64,000 bases of DNA, taken from positions 496,001-560,000 of the forward strand of contig NZ_CP137846.1 in NCBI RefSeq assembly GCF_033546815.1. Direction: 5' to 3'. Within the stretch, counting starts at the first letter, position 1. Each line of letters begins with the position of its first letter. Position numbers and translations under genes: made by a program. Source of the stretch: Metamycoplasma subdolum (GTDB taxonomy: Bacteria > Bacillota_I > Bacilli_A > Mycoplasmatales > Metamycoplasmataceae). Positions 29,390 through 39,201 of the stretch are shown in pieces. A model generated the notes under the pieces. It did no database searches and was not told where the DNA came from. It saw only the letters and a list, made by a program, of their open reading frames with translations.

Positions 29390-30559
29390 ATGAATTGAAA
29401 AACAAAATTTCCTATGTTTAAAAATAATCCAGATATGGTTTATTTAGACAACTCCGCACTTACTTTTAAACCTTATGAAGTGATAAAAGCGGGGAATGAT
29501 TTTTATTCAAAATACTCAGTTTCAACTAGAACAAGCGACACAATTTTAGGAATTAGAAACATACAGGAAATTGAAAAAGTTAGGGAAGTTTGCGGAGAGC
29601 TTTTACATGCAAGCAAAGATGAGATTTTATTCACAAGCGGAACAACAGAAAGCCTTAATTTAATAATCAATATGATTTCAAAATTACCCTTAAATAAAGG
29701 CGAAATTCTAATTTCATACTATAACCATAATTCAAATATAATACCTTTTATTGAAGCATTCAAAGATAAAGAATTTAAAATCGTTTATTCAGACGATGAA
29801 GAGGATCTGATTTCGAAGATAAATGAAAAAACAAGAATCATTTCAATCTCACAACTTAACAATAATTTTATTCTTCATCATGATCTTAAAAGTTTGTATA
29901 AAAAAGCAAAAGAAGTTGGTGCAATTTTAATAAATGATGCTGCACAAGCCATTGCTCATGAAGAAGTTAATTTAAAATACTGAGATGCAATCGCTTTCTC
30001 TGCAAATAAAATTTATGGTCCTACTGGAGTTGGTGTTTTAGCAATAAAAAAAGAACTTATGCAAAAACTATCACCAGCTAAATTTGGTGGAGGTCAAGTT
30101 AATGAAATAAATGGTTGTGAATGACTAAGCAAAGATTCAATAGCGAGATTTGAACCTGGAACATTAAATTTTGCAGGAATTTTTCAACTGAAAGCAGCAA
30201 TAGAATTTTGACAAAATGTTGGTTTAGATTACATTCAAAAAAAAGAAAAAGAACTTTCAATTTATTTACATGATGAACTTTCAAAATTAAAAAATATTAC
30301 TATCGATTCAAAGAGAGGCGACACAATAGTTTTATTTAATGTTAACAATGTTTTTTCTCAAGATGTTGTAAGTTATTTAGGGCATAAAAATATTTATGTT
30401 CGTTCAGGTGTTTTTTGTGCTCATATGTTTACAAAAGTTAAGGGTAGAAAGCCAAGCTATATACGTGCTACCGTAAGTTTTTATAATAGTAAAAGTGATA
30501 TTGACAAACTTGTTGATGCTATAAAAAAAGGTGGTGATTTTCTTGACTTCTTACTCTAA
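29390..30559 (+). CDS. sufS: Cysteine desulfurase, SufS type
   Basis: A PLP enzyme that takes sulfur from cysteine for Fe-S cluster assembly. The 389 residues show the N-terminal YLDNSALTFKP, LFTSGTTESLNLI, NDAAQAIAHE, the PLP lysine in FSANKIYGPTGVGVL, and the catalytic cysteine segment VRSGVFCAHMF. It is next to its partner SufU, as expected for the Gram-positive type system. The frame crosses several TGA-Trp codons, including one at codon 3. The 3' end overlaps sufU by 17 bases. Confidence 0.92.
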
Positions 30560-30968
30560 TCAAGAAAAACAAAAAATTATTTTTGAAGCTTATGCAAATC
30601 CTAAACATAAGCTCCAAACTTTGAACACTAAAAACTTTATTTTTGAAAAATCAAACATTTGTGTTGATAATTTAAAACTTAATTTAATTTGAGAAAAAGA
30701 AGTATTAAAAAATGCAGAATACTCGCTTGAAGGATGTGCAGTATTTTCAGCCTCAGTTGAACTTGTAATTGAATTAATTGTTGGCAAAAACAAACAAGAA
30801 ATTAATGAAATTATTGATATATATGAAGAGATGATAAATGGCAAAGAAATTAATAATAAATCTAGAGAAAGACTTGAAAAATTAATAGTTTTTGAAAAAG
30901 TTAAGACACATTTGAATCGTTTGGAATGTGCCTCAATAATAATAAGAGCAATACGTAAAGGGCTTTAA
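30543..30968 (+). CDS. sufU: SufU/IscU-type Fe-S scaffold or sulfur-relay protein
   Basis: A 141-residue NifU-N-type protein. Three conserved cysteines are visible: NICVDN near residue 40, LEGCAVFSASVELV and RLECASIIIRAI. The usual Asp after the first Cys is present as CVD rather than CGD. The start TTG 30543 has GGTGG eight bases upstream; in-frame GTG codons at 30531 and 30534 are alternatives. It partners SufS, encoded immediately upstream, and its stop overlaps the dinB ATG. Confidence 0.85.
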
Positions 30969-32221
30969 TGAAAAAAGTATTTTTTCACTTAGACATGGAT
31001 ACATTTTTTGTAAGTTGTGAACGAAAAATGAATCCAGACTTAATTGATAAACCAGTGGCAATTGCAAATAATTTTAAAAGAAGTATTGCCTCCTCTATTT
31101 CATATGAACTTAAAAGAATTGGACTAAAATCAGGCGACCCAGTCTTTAAAATTAAAGAACTCTGTCCATCCACAATTTTTGTAAAACCACACTATGATCT
31201 TTACAACTCAACTTCAAAATTTATTTTTAATCTAATTCAAGAAAAGTTTTGTCAAAATTTAGAAATTTATTCAATTGACGAATGCTTTTTAGATGTAACT
31301 AATATTTTAAAAAATAATGAAGATCCAGTTGCGGTTGCAAAAAAATTGCAAACCTTAATTTGAGAAGAAGCAAAAATTCCTTGTTCCATTGGAATTTCAT
31401 TTACAAAATTTTTAGCCAAAATGTCAACAAATTTAATCAAACCTCATGGAATTTTAATGACACAAGAAAAGGATATTGAAAAACATTTTTTCAATCTTCC
31501 TATTGGAAAAATTTGAGGAATAGGTAAAAAATCAAGCAATAAACTTAATCAGTCTGGGATCATCACATATAAAGATTTAGTTGAAAGTAAAAACACTTTG
31601 GTATTAAGAAAAATATTGACAAAAAACTATCAGTTATTTGTTAATCAACTTACTGGCAAAAATGTAATTGATAAAATTGAACCTTATTCACAAGCAAAAG
31701 GAATTGGAAACTCAATCACTTTTATGGAAGATGATCTAACGGATGCAAGGCAACTTTTAAACGAAATGTTTAGAGTAGCTCAGAACGTTGCTTTGAGATT
31801 GCAAAACCAAAATTTAGAAGGCAAAGTGATAGGCCTTCAAATTAGAAATCAATTTGGAGATTGAAATTCTAAACAAAAAAAGATAGTTGAACCCATTAAT
31901 GATGCTGAAATGATTTTTGAAATTTGCAAAAAATTGTTTAATGAACTTTGAGACGAAAGACCAATTCGCGGTATTGGAATTAGAGTTTCATCAGTTAGTT
32001 CAATATTTGAAAGAAGTGAAGGATTTGACCTTTTAAGCGATATTGATACAAACAGCGTAAAGGGAATAATAAGTCAAGTTAATCAAGCAATTGGAAAAAA
32101 GGTTGTAAAAACTGGTAAAGATTTTGTAAAAGAAAATCAAAAGAAACAAGATAATATAAGATTTGTAAGAGAAGACTTTGTTGAAGACAAAGTCGCAATC
32201 ATGGAGGAAAAATGAAAATAG
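30968..32221 (+). CDS. dinB: Y-family DNA polymerase IV (DinB)
   Basis: A translesion polymerase of 417 residues. Catalytic motifs are FHLDMDTFFVSCE (Asp8, Asp10) and EIYSIDECFLDV (SIDE acidic pair), followed by the thumb motif IPCSIGISFTKFLAKMSTNLIKP and the little-finger domain to about 360. The frame ends TGA-AAA-TAG, so the last residues are Trp-Lys; a standard code would stop early several times. It overlaps nadD by 10 bases. No 11-bp recombination-type array lies nearby because it is inside the ymdB operon. Confidence 0.92.
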
Positions 32222-33294
32222 GTTTGTTTGGTGGAAGTTTTAATCCAATTCACAAAGGTCATATACTTTTGGCAAAAGAAGCGATTGAAAAACTTAATTT
32301 AGATAAGTTGATTTTTATTCCTGCTAACCAAAATCCATTTAAAAAAGATGAAAACTATATTGATGGCAAACACAAACTTGAAATGATTAAAATTGTGCTT
32401 GAAGACAAAATGGAAGTTAGTGATTTTGAAGTAAAAAGAAAACACGTTTCTTATACAATTGATACTGTTAATCATTTCAAAACCAAATATCCTCATGATG
32501 AATTATTTTTCTTAGTTGGTTCAGATAATGTTAATAAACTTAATAAATGAAAAGATATTCAGTCAATAAGTGAAAAAGTCCAACTTGTTATTTTAGAAAG
32601 AGGAAATGAATATTCAAAAGTGAACCTTAAAAAATACGGTTGTATCAAACTTAAAAATAAAATTTTTAACTTTTCTTCAACCACTTATAGAAATGGAGAT
32701 TTTTCTCAAGTTGAAAAAGAAGTTCAAAGATATATCGGGGCTAACTGACTTTATTTTCCTCAAATTGCTAAATCTCAACTGTCAACCGAACGTTTCAAAC
32801 ATTTAGTTTTTACTGCAGAATTAGCTGCTAAACTTGCTGAAGTTAACAAGCAAAGTGTTAGAAAAGCTTATCAAGCTGGATTTATGCATGATGTTGCAAA
32901 AGAATGAAGTCAAAAGAAACAATATTCTTACTTAGAAAAATATGGATTTGATAAAGAAAATCTTGAGAGTTATAAACTTCATCAACTTTGTGCTTATTAT
33001 TATTTAAAAAATGAGTACATGTATCCCGAAGAAGATGTGTTGAATGCAATCAAAATTCACACCACATTAGCTTTTGAACTTTCTGAACTTGATAAAATTG
33101 TTTTTGTCGCAGACAAACTTTGTCAAGGAAGAAAGTGAAATGGCATTCAAAAAATAAGAGAAATTGCTTTAGAAAATCTAGATGAAGGATTAAAACATGT
33201 AATTTTAGAATGTTGCATTAAATTTAATAATGAAAAAGGTGCAAAAATTTCTGAAGAACAACAAAAAATTTATGATAAATGATTAAGTTATTAA
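32212..33294 (+). CDS. nadD: Nicotinate-nucleotide adenylyltransferase fused to YqeK-type HD hydrolase
   Basis: A bifunctional protein of 360 residues. The N-terminal half (about 1-185) is NadD, which makes NaAD from NaMN and ATP, with FGGSFNPIHKGHILLA and the terminal SSTTYR motif. The C-terminal half (about 195-360) is an HD-domain protein of the YqeK type, a diadenosine-tetraphosphate hydrolase in other Firmicutes, with RFKHLVFTAELA, AGFMHDVAKEW, and later KIHTTL and DKIVFVADKL. In many Firmicutes the two are separate neighbouring genes; fusion is common in mollicutes. Last gene of the operon, which ends just before the infC leader. Confidence 0.9.
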
Positions 33295-33299
33295 AACTA

Positions 33300-33440
33300 T
33301 GTTAAAATAAATATGCTTTATATAGCACAAAGAAGATTCATTTCTCACCTAAGTCGAAAATATCGCTGGGTTTCGCTACATAAGAAATATTTATTTTTTA
33401 TTTTTTGTAGTTGAGAAGTGGATTATACCCACTTTTTTAT
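33300..33440 (+). promoter_or_regulatory. infC operon leader with attenuator (L20-leader-like)
   Basis: A leader of about 140 bases with GC-richer conserved-looking sequence at 33345-33380. It ends in an intrinsic terminator: AAGTGG(33416-33421)/CCACTT(33429-33434) then a T run, placed 25 bases before the infC start. TTCTCA near 33341 can pair with TGAGAA (33412-33417), which would break the terminator. This matches the known logic of infC-rpmI-rplT leaders in Firmicutes, where ribosomal protein L20 represses. Assignment to that family is inferred from position and architecture. Confidence 0.65.
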
Positions 33441-33458
33441 TTTATTAAGGAGACAGTT

Positions 33459-34073
33459 ATTCAAAACCAACCAAGAAATCAAGAAGGACAAAATTCACGT
33501 CGTCCTAAGGCAGAACATGTCGTAAATAAGGCTATTCCTTACAAAAAGATTTTTGTTATTGGACCCGAAGGAGAAAAAATCGGAGTTTTAACTAAAGAAG
33601 AAGCACTTGATAAGGCAAGTGAACTTAAAATGGATTTAGTTTTAATTTCAATTGAAAACAATAAACCTATTGCCAGAATTTTAGATTATGGTAAGTTCAA
33701 ATATGACAAAAAGAAAAAACAAAAAGCTCAAAAGGAAAAACAAGCCGTTACTATTAATAGAGAAATTAGACTTACACCACTAATTGGTGATCATGACCTT
33801 GCAACTAAAGCAAGAAAAGCTCGTGAATTTATTTTAGATGGTAGTAGAGTTAAAGTTTCAGTTAAATTTAGAGGTAGAGAACGTTCACGTCAAGAACTTG
33901 GACAAGAAATTCTTAACAAGTTTTTTGAACTTATAAGCGACGTTGCCAAAATTTCAAAAGAAGCAACTTTACAAAACGACAGATTTTTAGATATGTACGT
34001 TGAAAAAGATAAACGTAAAGTTGAAAGTATAAAAAATAACGAACCTTCTGAATCAGAATCAAAAGGAGAATAA
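33459..34073 (+). CDS. infC: Translation initiation factor IF-3, probable AUU start
   Basis: IF-3 prevents subunit joining and checks start-codon choice. About 204 residues: a short variable N-terminus, the N-domain ([18 protein letters not shown] ... ILDYGKFKY), a Lys-rich linker, and the C-domain with [18 protein letters not shown]. No ATG, GTG or TTG lies at the proper distance from the ribosome-binding site AAGGAGA (33447-33453); ATT at 33459 is in frame, five bases away. An AUU start is the known autoregulatory device of infC in E. coli. The upstream TTG at 33411 lies inside the attenuator hairpin. The C-terminus is acidic ([10 protein letters not shown]). rpmI follows at once. Confidence 0.93.
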   Translation: MQNQPRNQEGQNSRRPKAEHVVNKAIPYKKIFVIGPEGEKIGVLTKEEALDKASELKMDLVLISIENNKPIARILDYGKFKYDKKKKQKAQKEKQAVTINREIRLTPLIGDHDLATKARKAREFILDGSRVKVSVKFRGRERSRQELGQEILNKFFELISDVAKISKEATLQNDRFLDMYVEKDKRKVESIKNNEPSESESKGE

Positions 34074-34074
34074 A

Positions 34075-34263
34075 ATGCCAAAAATGAAAACTAAAAGCGG
34101 TCTTAAAAAACGTATTAAAGTTACCGCTACAGGCAAAGTAAAACGTGGAAATGCATACCGTTCACACTTAGCACAAAACAAAACAACTAAACAAAAACGT
34201 CAATCTCGTAAATCAACAGCTTTATCACATTCAGATTTCAAAAGATACAAAGAATTAATTTAA
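34075..34263 (+). CDS. rpmI: 50S ribosomal protein L35
   Basis: A 62-residue basic protein beginning [20 protein letters not shown], with the family [15 protein letters not shown] segment. It sits between infC and rplT in the universally conserved order; the ribosome-binding site AAAAGGAGAA lies in the end of infC. Regulated with infC by the upstream attenuator. Confidence 0.97.
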   Translation: MPKMKTKSGLKKRIKVTATGKVKRGNAYRSHLAQNKTTKQKRQSRKSTALSHSDFKRYKELI

Positions 34264-34280
34264 TCTAGAAAGGAAACACT

Positions 34281-34643
34281 ATGCGCACAAGAGGTGGAAT
34301 TGTTACAAGAAGAAGACGTAATAAATGACTAAAATTAGCAAAAGGTTACTGAGGACACAAATCAGTAGGATATAAAGTTGCTAAACAAGCCGTTGTAAAA
34401 TCATGAACATATGCATTCCGTGACAGAAAACAAGTTAAACGTGACTTTAGAAAATTATGAATCGCACGTATTAACGCTGCAGTTAGACCTTTAGGTCTTA
34501 CTTACTCAAGACTAATTGAAGGTCTTAAAGCAGCAAATATTCAAATTAACAGAAAAATGCTTTCAGAATTAGCAATCGATCATGTTACATCATTTGAAAA
34601 AATTGTTGAACAAGCTAAGAAAGCACTTACAAAGAAAAACTAA
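34281..34643 (+). CDS. rplT: 50S ribosomal protein L20
   Basis: A 120-residue basic 23S rRNA-binding protein with RTRGGIVTRRRRNKWLKLAKG, the four-residue Trp-containing motifs (GYWGHKS) and WIARINAAVRPLGLTYSRLI. Four Trp are TGA-encoded, which breaks the gene under the standard code. In Firmicutes L20 represses this operon through the leader, so the likely regulator is its last gene. Ribosome-binding site AGAAAGGAAA; a strong terminator follows. Confidence 0.97.
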
Positions 34644-34655
34644 CTATATAATTAA

Positions 34656-34684
34656 AATTCCATACCTAGGGTATGGATTTTTTA
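34656..34684 (+). terminator. Terminator of the infC operon
   Basis: TCCATACC(34659-34666)/GGTATGGA(34670-34677), a perfect 8-bp stem with a TAG loop and a run of six T. Confidence 0.9.
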
Positions 34685-34725
34685 TGCTTTAAGCTTTAAA
34701 CTTCTTCAGCACACCTATTTTTTAC

Positions 34726-36234
34726 TTATCTTTTAATTAAACTTTTACCAGTCATTTGTTTTGGTTTTGCAATTTCTAAGTAATTTAAAATAGTTGGGGC
34801 AACATCGCATAAAGAACCGTTACTTAATTGAATATTTTTATCTGTTGTAATTAACATTACAGGACTTGTTGTATGTTTTGTTGCAGGTTTTCCGTTTTCA
34901 TCTTCACAAATTTCAGCATTCCCATGATCTGCTGTTATAAATCAAGTTACCTTTTCTTTATTTTCAATAACATAATCATAAATTCTTGCAAATTGACTAT
35001 CTAAAAATTCGATTGCTTTAATTGTTGCTTTTAAATTTCCAGTATGACCAACCATATCAGGATTTGCATAATTCATTATCACAAAATCAGTATGTTCAAT
35101 TTCTTTTAAAAGTTCATCGGTAATTTCTTTTGCAGACATTTGAGGAAAATCAGCAAATGAATCTGCCTTAATTGAAGGAACTAAAATTCTTTTTTCATTT
35201 TTATATTCAATATCTTTTCCGCCATCCATAAAAAAGGTTACATGAGCATACTTTTGAGTTTCAGCAATTCTAAGTTGTTTAAGGTTTTGGTTAGCAACAA
35301 CTAACCCTAATGGATTTTCAATTTTCATTTCTTCAAAAGCAACATGAGTTTCAAGTCCTTCATATTTCATTAATGAAACAAAGTTTTTTACTTTGACTTT
35401 ATCTTTTTCCTCATAATCATATAATGAAGAATTTAAAAACATATGGGTTAGTTGTCTTGCTCTGTCAGGCCTAAAGTTAAAGAAAATAATTGAATCATTA
35501 TTATTAACAAAAAGCCCGTCTTTTAATTTAGCAGGAACAAAAAATTCATCAAATATTCCTTCTTTGTATTGTTTTTCAATATATGAATCTAAATTAGTTA
35601 TTTCATTTTTGCTTTTTCCAATAATCACATCATAAGCTAGTTTATTGCGTGAAAAAATTTTATCCCTATCCATTGCATAAAAACGACCAGCAATTGATGA
35701 AATTTTATAATTGTAATTTTTAGTTTTTTCTTTCAATGTATTTAAAGAATCATAGATTGATTGAGGTTTTACATCTCTTCCATCACCAAAAATATGAACA
35801 CTCACTTTTTTAAGTCCTTTTTTATATGCCATATCTAAAATTTCAAATAAATGTTTATCATAAGAATGAACACCGCCTGGGCTTAAAAGTCCCATTAAAT
35901 GTAATGTTGTATTTGAATTTAATACTTCATCTATAACTTTGTTTAAAACTTTATTTTGTTGAAAAGTTTTATCTTCAATTGCTTTGTTTATTAATGAAAG
36001 TCCAGTGTAAACAATTCTTCCTGCCCCAATATTTAAATGTCCTACTTCTGAATTTCCAATTTGCCCTTCAGGTAAGCCAACAAATTTTCCTGAAGCTTGT
36101 AAAACAGAATTAGGAAAAGAGTTGAATAATTTATCAAAAGTTGGATGGTTTGCTTGCTTGTAAGCATTTCCTTGTTTTTCCTCGCGAAGTCCAAGGCCAT
36201 CAATAATAGTTAATATAATTTTTTTATTTTTCAT
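34726..36234 (-). CDS. gpmI: 2,3-bisphosphoglycerate-independent phosphoglycerate mutase
   Basis: A Mn-dependent glycolytic enzyme interconverting 3- and 2-phosphoglycerate. The 502 residues are of usual length. Motifs: [16 protein letters not shown], the phospho-serine loop [52 protein letters not shown] and, after a TGA-Trp codon, [12 protein letters not shown] 36234 follows GTGGAGAAC; an ATG at 36255 lies upstream of that site and is rejected. Transcribed alone between the lipoprotein terminator and the convergent rplT terminator. Confidence 0.95.
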
Positions 36235-36277
36235 AAAAGTTCTCCACAATTTCAAATTGTATATTATCTAATTTTAT

Positions 36278-36313
36278 ATAAAAAAAGCACAACAAGTTTA
36301 ATTGTTGTACTTA
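36278..36313 (-). terminator. Terminator of the five-repeat lipoprotein gene
   Basis: AGCACAACAA(36286-36295)/TTGTTGTACT(36302-36311), with wobble, followed on the minus strand by seven T. Confidence 0.8.
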
Positions 36314-36339
36314 AAACTAATTTTAGTTTTTTTAATTAA

Positions 36340-37875
36340 TTATTTTGTTCCTTCAACTCTTGCATCTTTTAAAGCATTTAATGCTTTTTCAAGGTCTGCT
36401 TTAGCTTGTACAGCTAGGTATTCATTGTTAACAGCTTGTGCTTTTGCTAATGCTGCTAAATAAGTGTCAACATCTGATTGTTTTACTTGTCATGTACCTT
36501 TGTTGTAGGTAGAAGGATCATCTAATGTGTCTTTAATTGTAACTTTTGTTGAATCTAAGATTTGTCCTGGTTTCTTAAGTTCATCTAAAGTAACTGTTGC
36601 AATGTATTCTGTTAATTTTTCTAGATCAGTTTTGTCTGTTCCTTCTTGTCTTGCATTTTTTAGTTTGTTGTATGCTACTTCTAGATCAATCTTGGCTTGT
36701 GCAGCTTTTGCTTCATCCTTATCATCAACAATTTTTTTGGCTTTATTTCATTCAACATAGTAAGCATCAACGTCTTTTTGAAGAACTTGTCATGTGCCTT
36801 TTTTGTAAGTGTTTGCAGGGTCTAGTGCCGTTGGTTGAACTTTAACAGTTAGTGCATCTAGAATACCACCAATTTCTTCTAATTTCAATTTTGAAACTGA
36901 TTTAACATAAATGTCTAAAGCGTCAACGTTTGGTGTAGGAACTTTTGTTCCAACAATAATTGCTTCTTTAACGGCAACAATAGCAGCGTTTAAGTTTGTA
37001 ATAGCAGCATCTGCTTTACTTTCTTCTGTTACTTTGGCTGCATCAGCAAGAGCATTTATGTAAGCTTCTTTATCCTTGTGTAAAATTTTCTTCTTGCCTA
37101 GTTCAATTGTACTTGGATCTGGTTTAACAGTAATAGTTACTGGCAATTCTTCTACATCTTTTAAAATTACATCTACTGCATTGTCTGAAATTAATTTCTT
37201 AAGTTCATCTAGTTTAGGTGTAGCTTCTTTTGTTCCTTCAACAATTGCATTTTTAACAGCTACGATTGCTGCTTCTAAAGTAGTTTTTGCTGCTTCTGCT
37301 TTGTCTTCATCTTTTACTGCTTTAGCTTCTGATAGTGCTGTTTCATAAGTGGTTTTATCAGTTAGTAAAATCACTTTTTTGCCTTTTTCAACTTCTGATG
37401 GTGCAGGTTTAATTGTAATAGAAGCATCTAAAACTTCAACGCCTTCTAAAACTTTTTCTGCAGAATTTTCAGCAATTAAATCTGCTAGCAATTCTAATTT
37501 TGTTTTTTCTTTTGTACCTTCAACAATTGCCGCTTTAAGATCAGCGATTGCTTTAGATAAAGCATCATATTGAGCTTGTGCTTCTGATTCTTTTTCAACT
37601 TTTTGTGCAGCATCTAATACCGCATTAAAGTCAGCAACTGCTTTGTTTGAAACTTGCTTTTTACCTTTTGAAAGTTCTTCTGGTTTAGCAGGTGTTTCAA
37701 CTTGATCAACTCCTTCCAAGATTTTTGATAATGGGTTATCTTGGATTAATTTTTTAAGAGCATCTAGTTTAGGAGTTTCTCCTGGTTCAGGTTTTGGTTT
37801 AACACAGCTTACTGAAATTAGAGTAGTTGCTGGAATTATTGCAAGACTAGCAATTAATAATTTCCTTAGTTTCAT
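36340..37875 (-). CDS. Lipoprotein with five FIVAR-like repeats
   Basis: A 511-residue surface lipoprotein. The signal peptide ends in the lipobox ISVSC (Cys24). Five repeats of about 97 residues follow a short Lys/Pro linker, starting near residues 34, 123, 219, 315 and 413. Each has LDxLxxLI, a GKK element, a helix like YETALSEAKAV, and an end IVEGTK or ARVEGTK. Units 4 and 5 differ from 1-3 by YKKGTWQV-type sequence in place of the plain GKK element. It is a longer relative of the protein at 3528-4445. The C-terminal third is reached through TGA-Trp codons. Minus-strand -10 TATAAT (37957-37962); ribosome-binding site AAAGGA. Adhesin-like role is inferred. Confidence 0.85.
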
Positions 37876-38208
37876 TATTTATTTTTATCCTTTCGGTTTT
37901 TATAAATTAAATTGAAGTAAACTAATTGCTAAATTTTAAATTTAACAATCATATAAATTATAAGTCTAAACCATTTGCGACACTAGTCTAGCACATAGTG
38001 AAAACTAAGCTATGTAGATTTCTAAGCAGTTTTTTGCTACTTAATAAAGCAAAAAAATTGTTTTTTTGATATTCATTTTGTATTTTTTCTTGCTTAAAAA
38101 TCAAGAAAACAAAATAAAAATTCTAGCTTTTTAGGGCCAGAATTTTAAATTGTATAATTTAAATTTTGTTACTTTATATAAAATAAAACAAGATTTAAAG
38201 GTATTAGA
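37876..38208. other. Intergenic region between two lipoprotein genes
   Basis: 333 bases. The left part carries the promoter of the five-repeat lipoprotein (TATAAT on the minus strand at 37957-37962) and a small hairpin ACATAG/CTATGT near 37996-38018. The right part carries the terminator of the next lipoprotein gene at 38117-38146. No gene is seen. Confidence 0.5.
38109..38147 (-). terminator. Terminator of the GGET-linker lipoprotein gene
   Basis: On the minus strand AAAATTCTGGC pairs with GCTAGAATTTT (11 bp, one wobble; 38146-38136 with 38127-38117), followed by TTTTTATTTTG. Confidence 0.85.
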
Positions 38209-38829
38209 TTATATAATTCCTAAATCAATTTCTGCAACAAATGGTTCTTTACTAAAGTCGTGTTGTGAACCATCTCCACCGTCACCGTTGTAACGGCATG
38301 TGTAGAAGCTAATTAGTAATTTTCCATCTTTAACTTTGTGGGTTAATTTACCATTTGGTCTATGTTTAGTTCCATAAATTTTTTGAGTAGCTGATGTCAT
38401 TTGTAAGTCTGACATATATCCAACTATTTCAATTGCTGCTGGAGGTCTGCTTAATCAATCCGGTGAGGTACGTCCTGTTCCTTTTTCATCAAGTAAAACA
38501 ATTCAGTCACTTGCATAGTCATATCAAATTGATCAACCAGGGTTTGCTAGATTTTTAAGGTCTTCTTTAAATTCATCCACAATCTTCAAGTGAGTTTGTA
38601 CATATTTTCCAAATCCTTCTAAATCATATTGGTTAAATTCATCTGGGTCAGTAAATGAACCTCCAGGTTTACTTCCGCCTGTTTCTCCGCCGGTTTCTCC
38701 GCCTGTTTTTCCTCCTGGTTTATCAGCAGGTGTGTTAGGTTTGTTATCACCGCAAGAAGCCGCAATAACAGGTAAAGATGCAAGAGGTGCAATTACACCT
38801 AATGCTAAGAAAAATTTCTTTGCTTTCAT
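38209..38829 (-). CDS. Lipoprotein with Gly-Gly-Glu-Thr repeat linker
   Basis: A 206-residue lipoprotein of unknown function. The signal peptide ends in the lipobox VIAASC (Cys26). A flexible linker of four-residue repeats (PGGKTGGETGGETGGSKPGG, about 38-57) is followed by a globular domain of about 140 residues with several Trp (TGA-encoded), the segment RPPAAIEIVGYMSDLQMTS and an ISFYTCRYNGDGGDGS stretch. I do not recognise the domain. The linker is encoded by a 12-bp tandem repeat and can change length in frame. Own terminator; promoter not clear. Confidence 0.8.
38675..38722. repeat. 12-bp tandem repeat in lipoprotein linker
   Basis: Four degenerate copies of CCGCCTGTTTCT, each encoding four residues (Gly-Gly-Glu-Thr class) on the minus strand. 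Copy-number change would keep the frame. Confidence 0.75.
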
Positions 38830-39201
38830 TTTCAGTTTTCCTTCTATTTTTTTATTGTTTTAAATGTTAAAATCAAGTAACAAAATTCAAATTTATGCGA
38901 TATTTAATTGGATTTTGCCTTTTATCTGGTTTTAACTTATACAAGTTTAATAACATGAAATAAAAATAGAGTAAAAAAAGTAATTTTTTCATTAAAAATA
39001 CTATTCAATTAACTTTTACTTAAAATTATTTTGTCATATTAAACCTTGATACTATGTTATAAAAAATCACTCGTATTTTTACCTATATTTTTACTATTTA
39101 AAGTCAATTTATTGATGTAAATTAAATATAATAAAAAGCACAAATTCTGTGCTTTCAAAAGTATTATAATAACGCATTTTAATGTATTTAATTTACATTA
39201 A
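38830..39201. other. Intergenic region gyrA / lipoprotein
   Basis: 372 bases of AT-rich DNA. It contains the gyrA terminator at 39133-39158 and must contain the promoter of the GGET-linker lipoprotein near its right end. Nothing else could be supported. Confidence 0.45.
39131..39158 (-). terminator. Terminator of gyrA
   Basis: AAAGCACA(39135-39142)/TGTGCTTT(39148-39155), a perfect 8-bp stem, followed on the minus strand by TTTTTATT. Confidence 0.85.

Noticed and set aside
33411-33458. TTG start of infC 16 codons upstream
   Set aside because: It lies inside the attenuator hairpin, has no ribosome-binding site, and would encode a non-conserved peptide from terminator sequence.
38675-38722. 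CRISPR array
   Set aside because: Short 12-bp contiguous repeats without spacers, inside a coding sequence; no cas genes. The VapD-like Cas2-fold protein is far away and not part of a CRISPR locus.
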